Positions 1 through 6,997 of a stretch of DNA of 10,422 bases are shown one piece after another. Position 1 is the stretch's first letter, and each line of letters begins with the position of its first letter. The position numbers were made by a program, and so were the translations under genes. Source of the stretch: JBGVMW01 sp045125095 (GTDB lineage: Bacteria; Bacillota; Clostridia; Lachnospirales; Lachnospiraceae); assembly GCA_045125095.1 (NCBI GenBank), contig JBGVMW010000317.1, forward strand, positions 1 through 10,422. Direction: 5' to 3'. The notes beneath the pieces are model-generated. The model worked only from the letters and a program-made list of their open reading frames with translations. It did no database searches and was not told the DNA's origin.

Positions 1-84
1 TAGCGGACACTAAGGCTGTAAAATACACAGCCTAAGTGCCGACGTTTTCAGAGGGTCACATATAGACTATGTAGCAAACAGCTA
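1..84. repeat. 84-bp direct repeat, copy 1 (left window edge)
   Basis: This segment matches 10339-10422 in the same orientation at 83 of 84 positions; the only difference is T33, which is C at 10371. Its first 45 bases form an imperfect hairpin: CACT pairs with AGTG and AGGCTGT (13-19) with ACAGCCT (27-33) around an A-rich loop. An ACATA-N5-TATGT dyad sits at about 58-72. The repeat is cut by the window edge, so its true left end is unseen. It lies upstream of pepF. No protein is encoded. It could be a dispersed intergenic element, a structured leader, or the edge of a tandem or circular unit. Confidence 0.9.
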
Positions 85-109
85 TCTGTCACAAACAATT
101 CTGACAATT
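60..109 (+). repeat. 50-nt inverted repeat arm, upstream of pepF
   Basis: This stretch matches the reverse complement of 10262-10311 at 45 of 50 positions, the last 18 bases being identical. It ends 62 nt before the pepF start. The inverted partner ends 61 nt before the start of the broken MATE gene, so the two genes have collinear upstream regions. A shared promoter or activator region is likely, but I could not pick a convincing -35/-10 pair here. Confidence 0.85.
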
Positions 110-118
110 CACTACCTT

Positions 119-141
119 GTTGGCGTTTCGCAATTACCTAA
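119..141 (-). promoter_or_regulatory. Candidate operator (TTAGG/CCTAA type) upstream of pepF
   Basis: Read on the minus strand, this 23-mer matches the site at 6947-6969 at 20 of 23 positions, including the unbroken core TTGCGAAACGCC. It lies 30 nt before the pepF ATG. The right arm CCTAA is intact and the left arm is degenerate (GTTGG). The dyad layout resembles sites bound by dimeric repressors such as the MarR family, but no regulator gene is present in the window, so the binding protein is unknown. Confidence 0.55.
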
Positions 142-171
142 CAGTGAAAAAAATGGAAAGGAAATGAAATT

Positions 172-1965
172 ATGAAGACACTTCTGAAACGTAGTGAAGT
201 AAAGGTGGAAGACACCTGGCGATTAGAAGATTTATACGATGAAGAAGCTTTGTGGGAAGAAGAGTACAAAGAAGTAGAAAGGCTGACAGAAGCCTGCAAG
301 GAATATGCCGGAAAACTTGCTGAAGGCGCAGATACTCTTCTTGGATTTTTAAAGCTTAGAGATAAGATGCACATGTTGTTTGAGCGTGTGTATGTATATG
401 CCAACCAGAGTTTTCATCAGGATACATCAGATGGAACGTATCAGGCAATGTCAGCAAAAGCACAAAACTTAAGCAATATCATGGGAGCATCATGTTCTTT
501 TTTTGAGCCTGAGTTATTAGCAATGGACAGCACAAAGTTAGAGGAAATGGTGAAGGGCAACGCAGAGTTAGCAAGATATAAACGTGTGATTGATAATGTA
601 CTTTATGAGAAAGCACATATTTTAGATGCCACATTGGAAGAAGTGCTTGCGAAAACAGATGAAATAGCAAGTTGTCCAGGCGATGTTTTTTCTGTGTTTA
701 ACAATGCGGATATCAAGTTTCCTTCTATAAAAGAGAAAGAAGGAAAAGAAGTTACTATCACACACGGTAATTTTATTCACTTTATGGAAAGTGCCGACAG
801 GCGTGTACGAAAGGATGCATTTGAAGCTGTTTATCACACATATGGAAGCTTTAAAAATACACTGGCAGCTTTATTCCAGGGCAATGTAAAAGCAAGTGCA
901 TTTGAAGCAAAAATGCGAGGGTTTTCTTCCTCATTAGAAAAAGCCTTGTTTTTTAACCATATACCAACAGAGGTGTATGATAAACTGATAGACGCCGTGC
1001 ATGACAATTTAGACACTATGTACCGGTATGTAGCACTCCGAAAGAAAGTGCTAGGCGTGGAGGAGCTTCACATGTATGATGTATACACACCACTCCTGCC
1101 TGCCTACGACAAAACATTTACCTTTGAAGAAGCAAAAGAAACAGTAAAAAAGGGATTAGCACCTTTAGGTGAACGCTATATCAGTCTGTTAGAAGAAGGC
1201 TTTACCAACCGCTGGATAGATGTTTATGAAAATGAAGGAAAACGAAGTGGTGCGTATTCATGGGGCGCCTATGGAACCCATCCGTATGTACTGTTGAATT
1301 ATCAGGGGAATTTAGATTCCGTCTTTACCCTTGCTCATGAAATGGGGCATGCATTGCATTCCTATCATTCAGATGAGGCACAGGACTATGTATACGCAGG
1401 CTATCGTATCTTTGTGGCAGAGGTGGCTTCTACATGTAATGAGTCATTGCTTATTCACTATATGTTAGAACATGCAGAGAGCAAAGAAGAAAAGGCCTAT
1501 CTGCTGAATCATTTTTTAGATCAGTTCAAAGGAACCTTATATCGACAGACCATGTTTGCGGAATTTGAAAAAATCACCCATGAAAAAGTGATGGCAGGGG
1601 AAGCCTTGACAGCAGATGTATTATGTGAAATCTATTTAGAGCTGAATAAAAAATATTATGGACCGGATATGGTATCCGACGAAGAAATCGCTATGGAGTG
1701 GGCAAGAATACCACACTTCTACGAACCATTTTATGTCTACCAGTACGCAACCGGTTTCTCCGCAGCAATCGCAATCAGCCGTAAAATATTAGCAGGCGAT
1801 AAAGCAGTGCTTGACGGATATTTTAAATTTCTAAGTGGTGGCAGCTCCTTAGACCCGGTGGACCTGCTTAAGTTATGCGGTGTAGACATGACAACTCCAG
1901 CCCCGGTGGGCGAAGCATTAGCTCTGTTTAAAGAACTGGTTGCAGAGCTTGAGAGCTTGCTATAA
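172..1965 (+). CDS. pepF: Oligoendopeptidase F (M3 family zinc metallopeptidase)
   Basis: Cytosolic zinc endopeptidase that cleaves short peptides, typically of about 7-17 residues, in peptide recycling. At 597 residues it has the usual family length. The N-terminal helical region (about 1-200) has the family's 'EDTWRLEDLY' opening. The catalytic domain carries the zinc motif HEMGH (H389, E390, H393) and the downstream glutamate ligand in 'FVAEVAST' (E417). The C-terminal 'FYVYQYATGFSAA' segment is also typical. The ATG at 172 is preceded by AAAGGA at 157-162. There is no signal peptide, which fits an intracellular enzyme. It follows the repeat and operator-like region, and an 87-nt gap with a candidate promoter separates it from the next gene, so it may be monocistronic. 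Confidence 0.96.
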   Translation: MKTLLKRSEVKVEDTWRLEDLYDEEALWEEEYKEVERLTEACKEYAGKLAEGADTLLGFLKLRDKMHMLFERVYVYANQSFHQDTSDGTYQAMSAKAQNLSNIMGASCSFFEPELLAMDSTKLEEMVKGNAELARYKRVIDNVLYEKAHILDATLEEVLAKTDEIASCPGDVFSVFNNADIKFPSIKEKEGKEVTITHGNFIHFMESADRRVRKDAFEAVYHTYGSFKNTLAALFQGNVKASAFEAKMRGFSSSLEKALFFNHIPTEVYDKLIDAVHDNLDTMYRYVALRKKVLGVEELHMYDVYTPLLPAYDKTFTFEEAKETVKKGLAPLGERYISLLEEGFTNRWIDVYENEGKRSGAYSWGAYGTHPYVLLNYQGNLDSVFTLAHEMGHALHSYHSDEAQDYVYAGYRIFVAEVASTCNESLLIHYMLEHAESKEEKAYLLNHFLDQFKGTLYRQTMFAEFEKITHEKVMAGEALTADVLCEIYLELNKKYYGPDMVSDEEIAMEWARIPHFYEPFYVYQYATGFSAAIAISRKILAGDKAVLDGYFKFLSGGSSLDPVDLLKLCGVDMTTPAPVGEALALFKELVAELESLL

Positions 1966-1992
1966 GGAGAGCCGTGAGCAAATACAATACGA

Positions 1993-2016
1993 ATTCCATC
2001 AATTCACAGATGGAAT
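1993..2016. promoter_or_regulatory. Dyad overlapping the -35 of the first MATE promoter
   Basis: A perfect 8-bp inverted repeat, ATTCCATC and GATGGAAT, is separated by 8 bp. It covers the candidate -35 box at 2003-2008 and has no T-run after it, so it is a poor terminator. Its position suits a repressor operator. Its sequence differs from the TTAGG/CCTAA sites elsewhere in the window. Confidence 0.45.
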
Positions 2017-2031
2017 ACAAATTAGTATAAA
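2003..2031 (+). promoter_or_regulatory. Candidate sigma-70-type promoter for the first MATE gene
   Basis: TTCACA (2003-2008) and TATAAA (2026-2031) are 17 bp apart, each one base from consensus. Transcription would start near 2038, leaving a leader of about 15 nt with the AGAGGA ribosome binding site at 2041-2046. This would let the MATE and antiporter genes be expressed separately from pepF. Confidence 0.5.
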
Positions 2032-2052
2032 AAACTAAAGAGAGGAACTATT

Positions 2053-3405
2053 ATGGAAGAACAAATACAAGAAAATAAAATGGGTTATCTTCCCATTCCC
2101 AAGCTGTTAGTCAATATGTCACTGCCAATTATCATTTCCATGATCATTCAGGCGTTGTACAATGTAGTAGACAGTATTTTTGTCTCAAAAGTATCAGAGG
2201 ATGCCTTTACAGCGGTATCTATGGCATTCCCGATACAGACCATGATGATTGCAGTCGCAACGGGAACCGGTGTAGGTATTAATGCCATTTTGTCAAAAAG
2301 CTTAGGAGAAAAGAATCAGCATGCTGCTAACAAGACCGCAAATACTGGTATCTTGCTGGCATTGTGCAGTATGCTGGTGTTTATGCTGCTTGGATTCTTT
2401 GGCACGAGGTTGTTTTTTTCCGTGCAGACCAAAGATGAAACTATTATACAATATGGTGTGCAGTATCTTAGCATAATCACTATTTTTTCATTAGGAATCT
2501 TTGGACAGATTACATTAGAACGACTGTTGCAGGCTACCGGAAAAAGCTTCTATACCATGATTACACAGGGAACAGGAGCAATTATCAACCTGATATTAGA
2601 CCCGATACTTATCTTTGGTCTGGCAGGTGCCCCAAAACTTGGCGTGGCAGGTGCCGCAATTGCAACTGTGTGTGGACAGATTGCAGCTTTTGTGATTGCT
2701 TTGGTGTTTAATCTGAAGCTGAACAAGGAAATACAGTTGAATGTAAAAGAAATATGCAAACCAGAAGGCTGGATTATCAAAAAAATATATATGATAGGTA
2801 TTCCTTCAATTTTAATGCAGTCCATTGGTTCGCTGATGAATTTCTGTATGAACAAAATATTGGTTGAATTTACTTCTACAGCAGTAGCCGTGTTTGGTGC
2901 ATATTATAAGCTGCAAAGCTTTGTATTCATGCCTGTTATGGGCTTGAACAATGGTATGGTACCAATTATTTCCTACAATTATGGTGCAAAGAAAAAAGAC
3001 CGTATTATGCAGACTTTAAAAATCAGCGTTATCACGGGTGTTTGTATTATGCTTGCAGGATTTTTTGCACTGCAGTTTATCCCGGGAACGCTTCTGAAAC
3101 TATTTAGTGCTTCCGATGCTATGCTTGCCATGGGAGAACCGGCGTTGCGGATTATGAGTATCAGTTACATATTTGCAGGTTTCTGTATTGTGTGCAGTTC
3201 TTACTTTCAGGCATTAGGATATAGTATATACAGCTTGTATGTCTCCGTTGCAAGACAGTTGTTTGTGCTGATACCGGTTGCCTACTTATTTTCATTGACC
3301 GGAGTATTAAATCTTGTATGGCTGGCGTTTCCGATTGCGGAGATAGCATCCGTAACATTTAGTATGCTATTCTTAAGAAAAACAATGAAAAAATTAGATT
3401 TTTAA
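2053..3405 (+). CDS. MATE family efflux transporter
   Basis: Multidrug and toxin extrusion family inner-membrane antiporter, expected to export cationic compounds using a Na+ or H+ gradient. The protein has 450 residues, the normal length, with about 12 hydrophobic segments in two related halves. The first helix carries the typical 'YNVVDSIFVS' segment with Asp40, and 'GTGVGINAILSKSLG' (71-85) marks the loop after helix 2. The second half starts at about residue 240, and the C-terminus ends in a short basic tail. It is closely related to the broken MATE gene at 9584-10200 and more distant from the one at 6998. The antiporter gene follows at 28 nt, so the two are probably co-transcribed. The substrate cannot be told from sequence. 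Confidence 0.95.
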   Translation: MEEQIQENKMGYLPIPKLLVNMSLPIIISMIIQALYNVVDSIFVSKVSEDAFTAVSMAFPIQTMMIAVATGTGVGINAILSKSLGEKNQHAANKTANTGILLALCSMLVFMLLGFFGTRLFFSVQTKDETIIQYGVQYLSIITIFSLGIFGQITLERLLQATGKSFYTMITQGTGAIINLILDPILIFGLAGAPKLGVAGAAIATVCGQIAAFVIALVFNLKLNKEIQLNVKEICKPEGWIIKKIYMIGIPSILMQSIGSLMNFCMNKILVEFTSTAVAVFGAYYKLQSFVFMPVMGLNNGMVPIISYNYGAKKKDRIMQTLKISVITGVCIMLAGFFALQFIPGTLLKLFSASDAMLAMGEPALRIMSISYIFAGFCIVCSSYFQALGYSIYSLYVSVARQLFVLIPVAYLFSLTGVLNLVWLAFPIAEIASVTFSMLFLRKTMKKLDF

Positions 3406-3433
3406 ATTGGTTAATATACCAGGAGGAAAAAAC

Positions 3434-4378
3434 ATGGAGTTATTCAAAGCAATTTTGTTACTGTTAGTTGGATTTGTGCTCTTAATCAAGGGTGCAGATG
3501 TGTTTGTCGACGGTGCTTCAGGCATTGCAGACCGTTTTCATATACCACAGATTGTCATCGGTTTAACCATTGTGGCATTTGGTACCAGTGCACCGGAAGC
3601 GGCCATTAGTATTACGGCGGCAATGCAAGGAAATACTGGTATTGCCATTGGTAATATTTTAGGAAGCAATATTTTGAACATTCTGTTGATTCTCGGTATT
3701 ACATCCTGCATTACTACATTAAAAGTTCAGGATAATACAAGAAAAATTGAAATACCAATTGTAATTTTTATATCCGTGTTGTTAGTGGCGTTAGGTTCTA
3801 TTTTTAGTGAATTAGGTGTAATAGTAGGTATTGTACTTTGGGTTATTTTCATTGGCTTTTTTGTATATTTGTTCTGGTGTGCAAAGAATGGCAATGGAGA
3901 AGCAGAAGAAGAAACAGGAAAGAAAAAGAGTATTCCTGTATTGCTTATCATGACGGTATTTGGCTTGGTAGCAATTGTAATTGGAAGTGATGTTACAGTA
4001 GACAATGCAACCATTATTGCTTCCACATTAGGAATGAGTGAGCGTCTTATCGGTTTAACGATTGTAGCATTTGGTACATCTCTTCCGGAATTGATTACTT
4101 CTGTGACAGCAGGACTGAAAGGAAAAGCAGATATTGCTGTAGGAAATATTGTAGGAAGCAATATCTTTAATATTCTTTTTGTTTTAGGTACAACTGCACT
4201 CATATCTCCAATTCCATATGACAGTGCAAGATATCTTGTAGATGGTATTGCATGTATTGCTTCGGTTGTGTTGCTATGGATTTGTGTAGTGAAGAAAGGC
4301 GAGTTAAAAAGAAATGGCGGTATTGTTATGTTGTTAGCATATGCAGCATATTTTGTGTATCTCGTACTTTTTTCCTAG
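3434..4378 (+). CDS. Calcium/sodium antiporter (CaCA family, YrbG-like)
   Basis: Inner-membrane cation exchanger of 314 residues, expected to exchange Ca2+ for Na+. The two hallmark alpha repeats are clear: 'GLTIVAFGTSAPE' with Glu55 followed by 'GNILGSNILN', and 'GLTIVAFGTSLPE' with Glu219 followed by 'GNIVGSNIFN'. They sit in two sets of about five helices joined by a hydrophilic, Glu/Lys-rich loop (about 150-166). I chose the ATG at 3434 because AGGAGG lies at 3421-3426, 7 nt upstream; the in-frame TTG at 3407 overlaps no such site and would add nine non-family residues. It is the second gene of a probable operon with the MATE transporter. Confidence 0.94.
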   Translation: MELFKAILLLLVGFVLLIKGADVFVDGASGIADRFHIPQIVIGLTIVAFGTSAPEAAISITAAMQGNTGIAIGNILGSNILNILLILGITSCITTLKVQDNTRKIEIPIVIFISVLLVALGSIFSELGVIVGIVLWVIFIGFFVYLFWCAKNGNGEAEEETGKKKSIPVLLIMTVFGLVAIVIGSDVTVDNATIIASTLGMSERLIGLTIVAFGTSLPELITSVTAGLKGKADIAVGNIVGSNIFNILFVLGTTALISPIPYDSARYLVDGIACIASVVLLWICVVKKGELKRNGGIVMLLAYAAYFVYLVLFS

Positions 4379-4396
4379 AAAAATTGTAGTATTTTA

Positions 4397-4426
4397 TTGG
4401 AAATGCACATATATTTATGATATTAT
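4397..4426 (+). promoter_or_regulatory. Candidate promoter for the AIM24-family gene
   Basis: TTGGAA (4397-4402) and TATTAT (4421-4426) are 18 bp apart, and the -10 box sits in the context TATGATATTATGG. It lies just after the antiporter stop. A transcript starting near 4433 would begin inside the hairpin at 4429-4459, so either this promoter or the terminator call could be wrong. Confidence 0.45.
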
Positions 4427-4428
4427 GG

Positions 4429-4462
4429 AAAGGTGGCATGCAATTTGTGTGCTGCCTTTTCT
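4429..4462 (+). terminator. Possible terminator after the antiporter gene
   Basis: A 14-bp stem with several G-U wobbles pairs 4429-4442 with 4446-4459 around a 3-nt loop, followed by TTTTCT. The stem is long but the T-tract is short. It lies 50 nt after the antiporter stop and before the AIM24 gene. Confidence 0.45.
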
Positions 4463-4515
4463 AAAATAGCAATGCAGAAGCATTGACCAATAAGGTTGAT
4501 AAGCAGGAGGTTTTT

Positions 4516-5196
4516 ATGCAGTACGAAATTAAAGGTGATACGTTACCGGTTGTTATTTGTAAATTAGAGGGCGGAGAGCAGATGATTACAGAGCGTGGCT
4601 CTATGAGTTGGATGTCTCCAAATATGAAGATGGAAACAACTTCAAACGGTGGTGTAGGTAAAGCGTTGGGAAGAATGTTCTCCGGAGAAGCATTATTCCA
4701 GAACCGTTATACAGCAGAAGGTGGTCCTGGTATGATTGCATTTGCATCCAGCTTTCCAGGAGCTATCCGTGCAGTAGAAATTGCACCGGGAAAAGAATTG
4801 ATTGCGCAGAAGCGTAGTTTCCTTGCCTCTGAAAAGACAGTAGAATTATCTGTTCATTTCCAGAAAAAAATCGGAAGTGGTTTATTTGGTGGTGAAGGAT
4901 TTATTATGCAGCGTCTTTCCGGTCACGGTGTGGCATTTATTGAAATTGATGGCCATGCAGTGGAATATGATTTAGCACCGGGACAGCAGATTGTGGTAGA
5001 TACCGGATATCTCGCAGCAATGGATGCAACCTGCTCTATGGAAATTAAGAGTGTACCAGGTCTTAAGAATATGGTGTTTGGTGGAGAAGGTATTTTCAAT
5101 ACGGTAGTTACAGGTCCGGGCCGTGTGGTTCTTCAGACAATGCCAATCAGCAACGTAGCCGGTTCTCTGGCACCATACTTAGTAACAAGCAAATAA
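4516..5196 (+). CDS. TIGR00266/AIM24 family protein
   Basis: A 226-residue soluble protein of the AIM24 (TIGR00266) family, predicted to fold as a glycine-rich beta-sandwich related to the TRAP-like fold. The bacterial function is unknown. Typical features are the Met/Gly-rich opening ('SMSWMSPNMKM', about 30-40), the middle 'GGEGFIMQRLSGHG' segment, 'DTGYLAAMD', and the terminal 'GPGRVVLQTMP' motif. I chose the ATG at 4516, with AGGAGG at 4505-4510, over an upstream in-frame TTG at 4483 that would add eleven unrelated residues. The next gene follows after 70 nt without a visible promoter or terminator, so the two are probably co-transcribed. Confidence 0.9.
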   Translation: MQYEIKGDTLPVVICKLEGGEQMITERGSMSWMSPNMKMETTSNGGVGKALGRMFSGEALFQNRYTAEGGPGMIAFASSFPGAIRAVEIAPGKELIAQKRSFLASEKTVELSVHFQKKIGSGLFGGEGFIMQRLSGHGVAFIEIDGHAVEYDLAPGQQIVVDTGYLAAMDATCSMEIKSVPGLKNMVFGGEGIFNTVVTGPGRVVLQTMPISNVAGSLAPYLVTSK

Positions 5197-5266
5197 GATA
5201 CAGCAGAGAGAAACGTAACTATGAGGGTAGTGAATGGTTACGAAAAATAAATAAGGGGAGATTCAA

Positions 5267-6259
5267 ATGGATAAGAAAAAGAGAATTGCAATGGGAGTGG
5301 GTGCCGGTGTAATTCTGGTACTTTTGTTGATACTGATAATTGTGTTTTATTTCCCTAAAAAGCAAGAAGATACGATAAAGCCGGGAGATTATGTAGAGTT
5401 AGATACCTCAAACATAGAGACATTAGATGATAAAGCTGTTTTGTCAGAAAATCCTGTTATGCAGGCACCGGAAGCAGTAAAGGAAATGAAGCCTGTCGTG
5501 GAAGCTGTGGTTGCTGCCGTCACTCAGACGGATGCAGAAGCGTTCCGGAACAAGAGTGCAGAGTTTCTTAACTATGCGATGGCATATTATGCAACGATGC
5601 AGAGCGAGAAGGAGCAAATTCAAATTGCTGCTTCAGATGCGAATGCGGTTGCACAAGTTATGTTTGCAGAAAAGATAAATTTTGCAGAACGGGTAAATGC
5701 TACATTTTCAAAAGATGGAGATTCTTATATTGTGCAGAAGTTTGAACAGTCCGTGTTGGCAAATGCATATGATTACGAGAAGACAGAATCCGGTTATTGT
5801 TTTTATGTAGAAGTAATGAATGATACAACCTACAGAACAATAGCAACTTGGAAAGTAACTCTGGCTCCATCAGAGAATACAAGATTTGCGTACCGGGTGA
5901 CAGAATTGAGTTGTCTGTCAGAGGGAGAATCTTCTTATGATAGTAAGGAAGCAACCGGCATTGAAGTTTCTTTTGCGGAGGAATTGTTAGAAATTGCAGA
6001 GGAAAAGGATATTCAAAAATTAGCAGATGCGGTGAAATATCCAATAACGGTAAATGGAAAGGATATTGCAGATAAAGAAAGTTTCCTTGCATTAGGTGTG
6101 GATGGTATTTTTACACCGGAGCTGTTAGAAGCATTGAAACAGACCAATGCAGATAATCTGATTCTGAGCGATAGCAGTGTCATGTTAGGAGAAGGTTCTT
6201 ACAATATCTGGTATCAGGTAAAAGACGCAAATATTTATATAATAGGAATAAATAACTAA
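5267..6259 (+). CDS. Membrane-anchored extracytoplasmic protein, function unknown
   Basis: This 330-residue protein has a short Lys/Arg-rich N-terminus, one strong transmembrane segment (about 7-29) and a hydrophilic remainder, so it is probably anchored with the bulk outside the cell. There is no lipobox cysteine. After the acidic 'KPGDYVELDTSNIE' linker, residues about 60-215 form one region. Residues about 230-330 resemble small NTF2-like domains, with the pattern 'LADAVKYPITVNGK', 'FLALGVDGIFTPEL', 'SSVMLGEGSYNIWY'. That similarity is from memory and tentative. The ATG at 5267 has AAGGGGAG at 5253-5260. The gene probably shares a transcript with the AIM24 gene, and the terminator at 6365-6406 ends the unit. 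No catalytic motif is visible. Confidence 0.85.
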   Translation: MDKKKRIAMGVGAGVILVLLLILIIVFYFPKKQEDTIKPGDYVELDTSNIETLDDKAVLSENPVMQAPEAVKEMKPVVEAVVAAVTQTDAEAFRNKSAEFLNYAMAYYATMQSEKEQIQIAASDANAVAQVMFAEKINFAERVNATFSKDGDSYIVQKFEQSVLANAYDYEKTESGYCFYVEVMNDTTYRTIATWKVTLAPSENTRFAYRVTELSCLSEGESSYDSKEATGIEVSFAEELLEIAEEKDIQKLADAVKYPITVNGKDIADKESFLALGVDGIFTPELLEALKQTNADNLILSDSSVMLGEGSYNIWYQVKDANIYIIGINN

Positions 6260-6364
6260 TTTGTATTTTTTTAGAAAATGCTTTTGGCGAATTTGCATTA
6301 AATCCATCGGTGGAACTTGTAAAAAATATACATAGACTTTACAAAGTTTTGTCGTGGAATTGGG

Positions 6365-6406
6365 AAAAAGAGAAGTATTTCAGAATTGGTACTAAAGTCT
6401 CTTTTT
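6365..6406 (+). terminator. Intrinsic terminator after the unknown membrane-anchored gene
   Basis: AAAAAGAGA (6365-6373) pairs with TCTCTTTTT (6398-6406), with an inner AGTA/TACT pair and a 4-nt bulge. More T-rich sequence follows to 6412. The stem is A/T-rich and so weaker than the others in the window. The rest of the 259-nt gap holds a 7-bp TTGTAAA/TTTACAA inverted repeat (6317-6344) and no convincing promoter. Confidence 0.55.
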
Positions 6407-6518
6407 ATTTTTGGGAAATATGGTAATATGTTAATGGCTAAAAGATGTTGAGGAAAGACACTTTTAGACTGTTGAAAAATATTCAGCGTATTGTTGGGGA
6501 GGACCGGAAGGAGAAGTT

Positions 6519-6773
6519 ATGAAGACGAAAGAATTAGTTATTGCAGACCTGAGAAAGTTGTATTCAAATCCAATCGCAGAATTAGTGCAGGCAGCTTGGA
6601 ATTTTGACAGCGAAATATACTTTATGGATGAGTCTAGAAAGATCAATTTAAAAAGCATCATGGGTGTTATGGCATTAAACCCATGTTCCGGAATGTCCGT
6701 CCGTCTGGTAACCAATGGAAAAGACGAAAAGGAGGCAAGTGAGGCTTTAGAAAAGTTCTTAATTTGCCAGTAA
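6519..6773 (+). CDS. HPr-like protein lacking the phosphorylatable histidine
   Basis: An 84-residue protein that aligns with HPr of the sugar phosphotransferase system over its whole length without gaps. The active-site region, normally 'HARP' at 15-18, reads Tyr15-Ser16-Asn17-Pro18, so it cannot accept phosphate from enzyme I at His15. The regulatory serine is kept exactly in place: 'NLKSIMGVMAL' with Ser46, the residue that HPr kinase modifies in Bacillota. The C-terminal 'KDEKEASEALEKFL' helix is also typical. The same combination, His15 lost and Ser46 kept, is known for Bacillus Crh (Gln15), which acts only in catabolite control. A regulatory rather than transport role is therefore inferred. 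AAGGAG at 6508-6513 supports the start. It appears monocistronic, between two terminators. Confidence 0.88.
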   Translation: MKTKELVIADLRKLYSNPIAELVQAAWNFDSEIYFMDESRKINLKSIMGVMALNPCSGMSVRLVTNGKDEKEASEALEKFLICQ

Positions 6774-6792
6774 AATTACATAAAGTAGAATG

Positions 6793-6840
6793 AAGACCGA
6801 TCTCTTATTACATTCACCATGTAGTAGGAGGTCGGTTTTT
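6793..6840 (+). terminator. Strong intrinsic terminator after the HPr-like gene
   Basis: A stem of about 20 bp with a few G-U pairs joins 6793-6813 to 6819-6839 around the loop TCACC and ends in a T-run (6836-6840). It lies 19 nt after the HPr-like stop. Immediately beyond it begins the CTATACTAGGAAATT motif. Confidence 0.9.
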
Positions 6841-6855
6841 CTATACTAGGAAATT
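6835..6855 (+). repeat. Post-terminator motif, copy A
   Basis: This 21-mer (GTTTTT then CTATACTAGGAAATT) is an exact inverted copy of 8511-8531. It starts in the T-run of the HPr-like gene's terminator. A degenerate direct copy sits at 8463-8479. All three follow a terminator U-run in the direction of transcription. Confidence 0.85.
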
Positions 6856-6887
6856 CTGCACAAATGCTACGCGCTATTTTTGGATTG

Positions 6888-6903
6888 GGTTACGCGTTTA
6901 ACC
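6888..6903. promoter_or_regulatory. Second dyad upstream of the second MATE gene
   Basis: GGTTA and TAACC are separated by 6 bp (GGTTA-CGCGTT-TAACC), just upstream of the candidate -35 box at 6906. It may be a second regulator site. Support is limited to symmetry and position. Confidence 0.25.
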
Positions 6904-6905
6904 TA

Positions 6906-6934
6906 TTGTTGCATCTGGGATTGTGTATTATGCT
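6906..6934 (+). promoter_or_regulatory. Candidate promoter for the second MATE gene
   Basis: TTGTTG (6906-6911) and TATGCT (6929-6934) are 17 bp apart. Each is imperfect. Transcription would start near 6941, directly in front of the operator-like site at 6947-6969, so a protein bound there would block initiation. Confidence 0.4.
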
Positions 6935-6946
6935 ATACATATAGTT

Positions 6947-6969
6947 TTAGGTAGTTGCGAAACGCCTAA
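6947..6969 (+). promoter_or_regulatory. Candidate operator (TTAGG-N13-CCTAA) for the second MATE gene
   Basis: This is the most symmetrical of three related sites: arms TTAGG and CCTAA flank the core TAGTTGCGAAACG. It lies 28 nt before the MATE start, compared with 30 nt for the pepF site and 29 nt for the broken MATE site. The pepF site matches 20 of 23 positions. The constant distance and shared sequence argue for one regulator, perhaps MarR-like, whose gene is not in the window. Confidence 0.6.
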
Positions 6970-6997
6970 TATGGTTTAGCAGAAAGGAATAAGAGAA

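Noticed and set aside
3407..3433. TTG start adding nine residues to the antiporter
   Set aside because: The ATG at 3434 has a perfectly placed AGGAGG, and the extra residues are translated from that ribosome binding site itself.
3727..4203. Long open frame on the minus strand inside the antiporter gene
   Set aside because: Low-complexity product opposite a clear conserved gene, with no ribosome binding site; it is a shadow.
4483..4515. TTG start adding eleven residues to the AIM24 protein
   Set aside because: AGGAGG at 4505-4510 serves the ATG at 4516, and the family begins at MQYEI-like sequence.
5214..5242. CGTAAC/GTTACG inverted repeat between the AIM24 and unknown genes
   Set aside because: Only 6 bp, a 17-nt loop and no T-run, so neither a terminator nor a convincing operator.
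5700..6092. Open frame on the minus strand inside the unknown membrane-anchored gene
   Set aside because: His/Leu/Pro-rich shadow translation without start signals.
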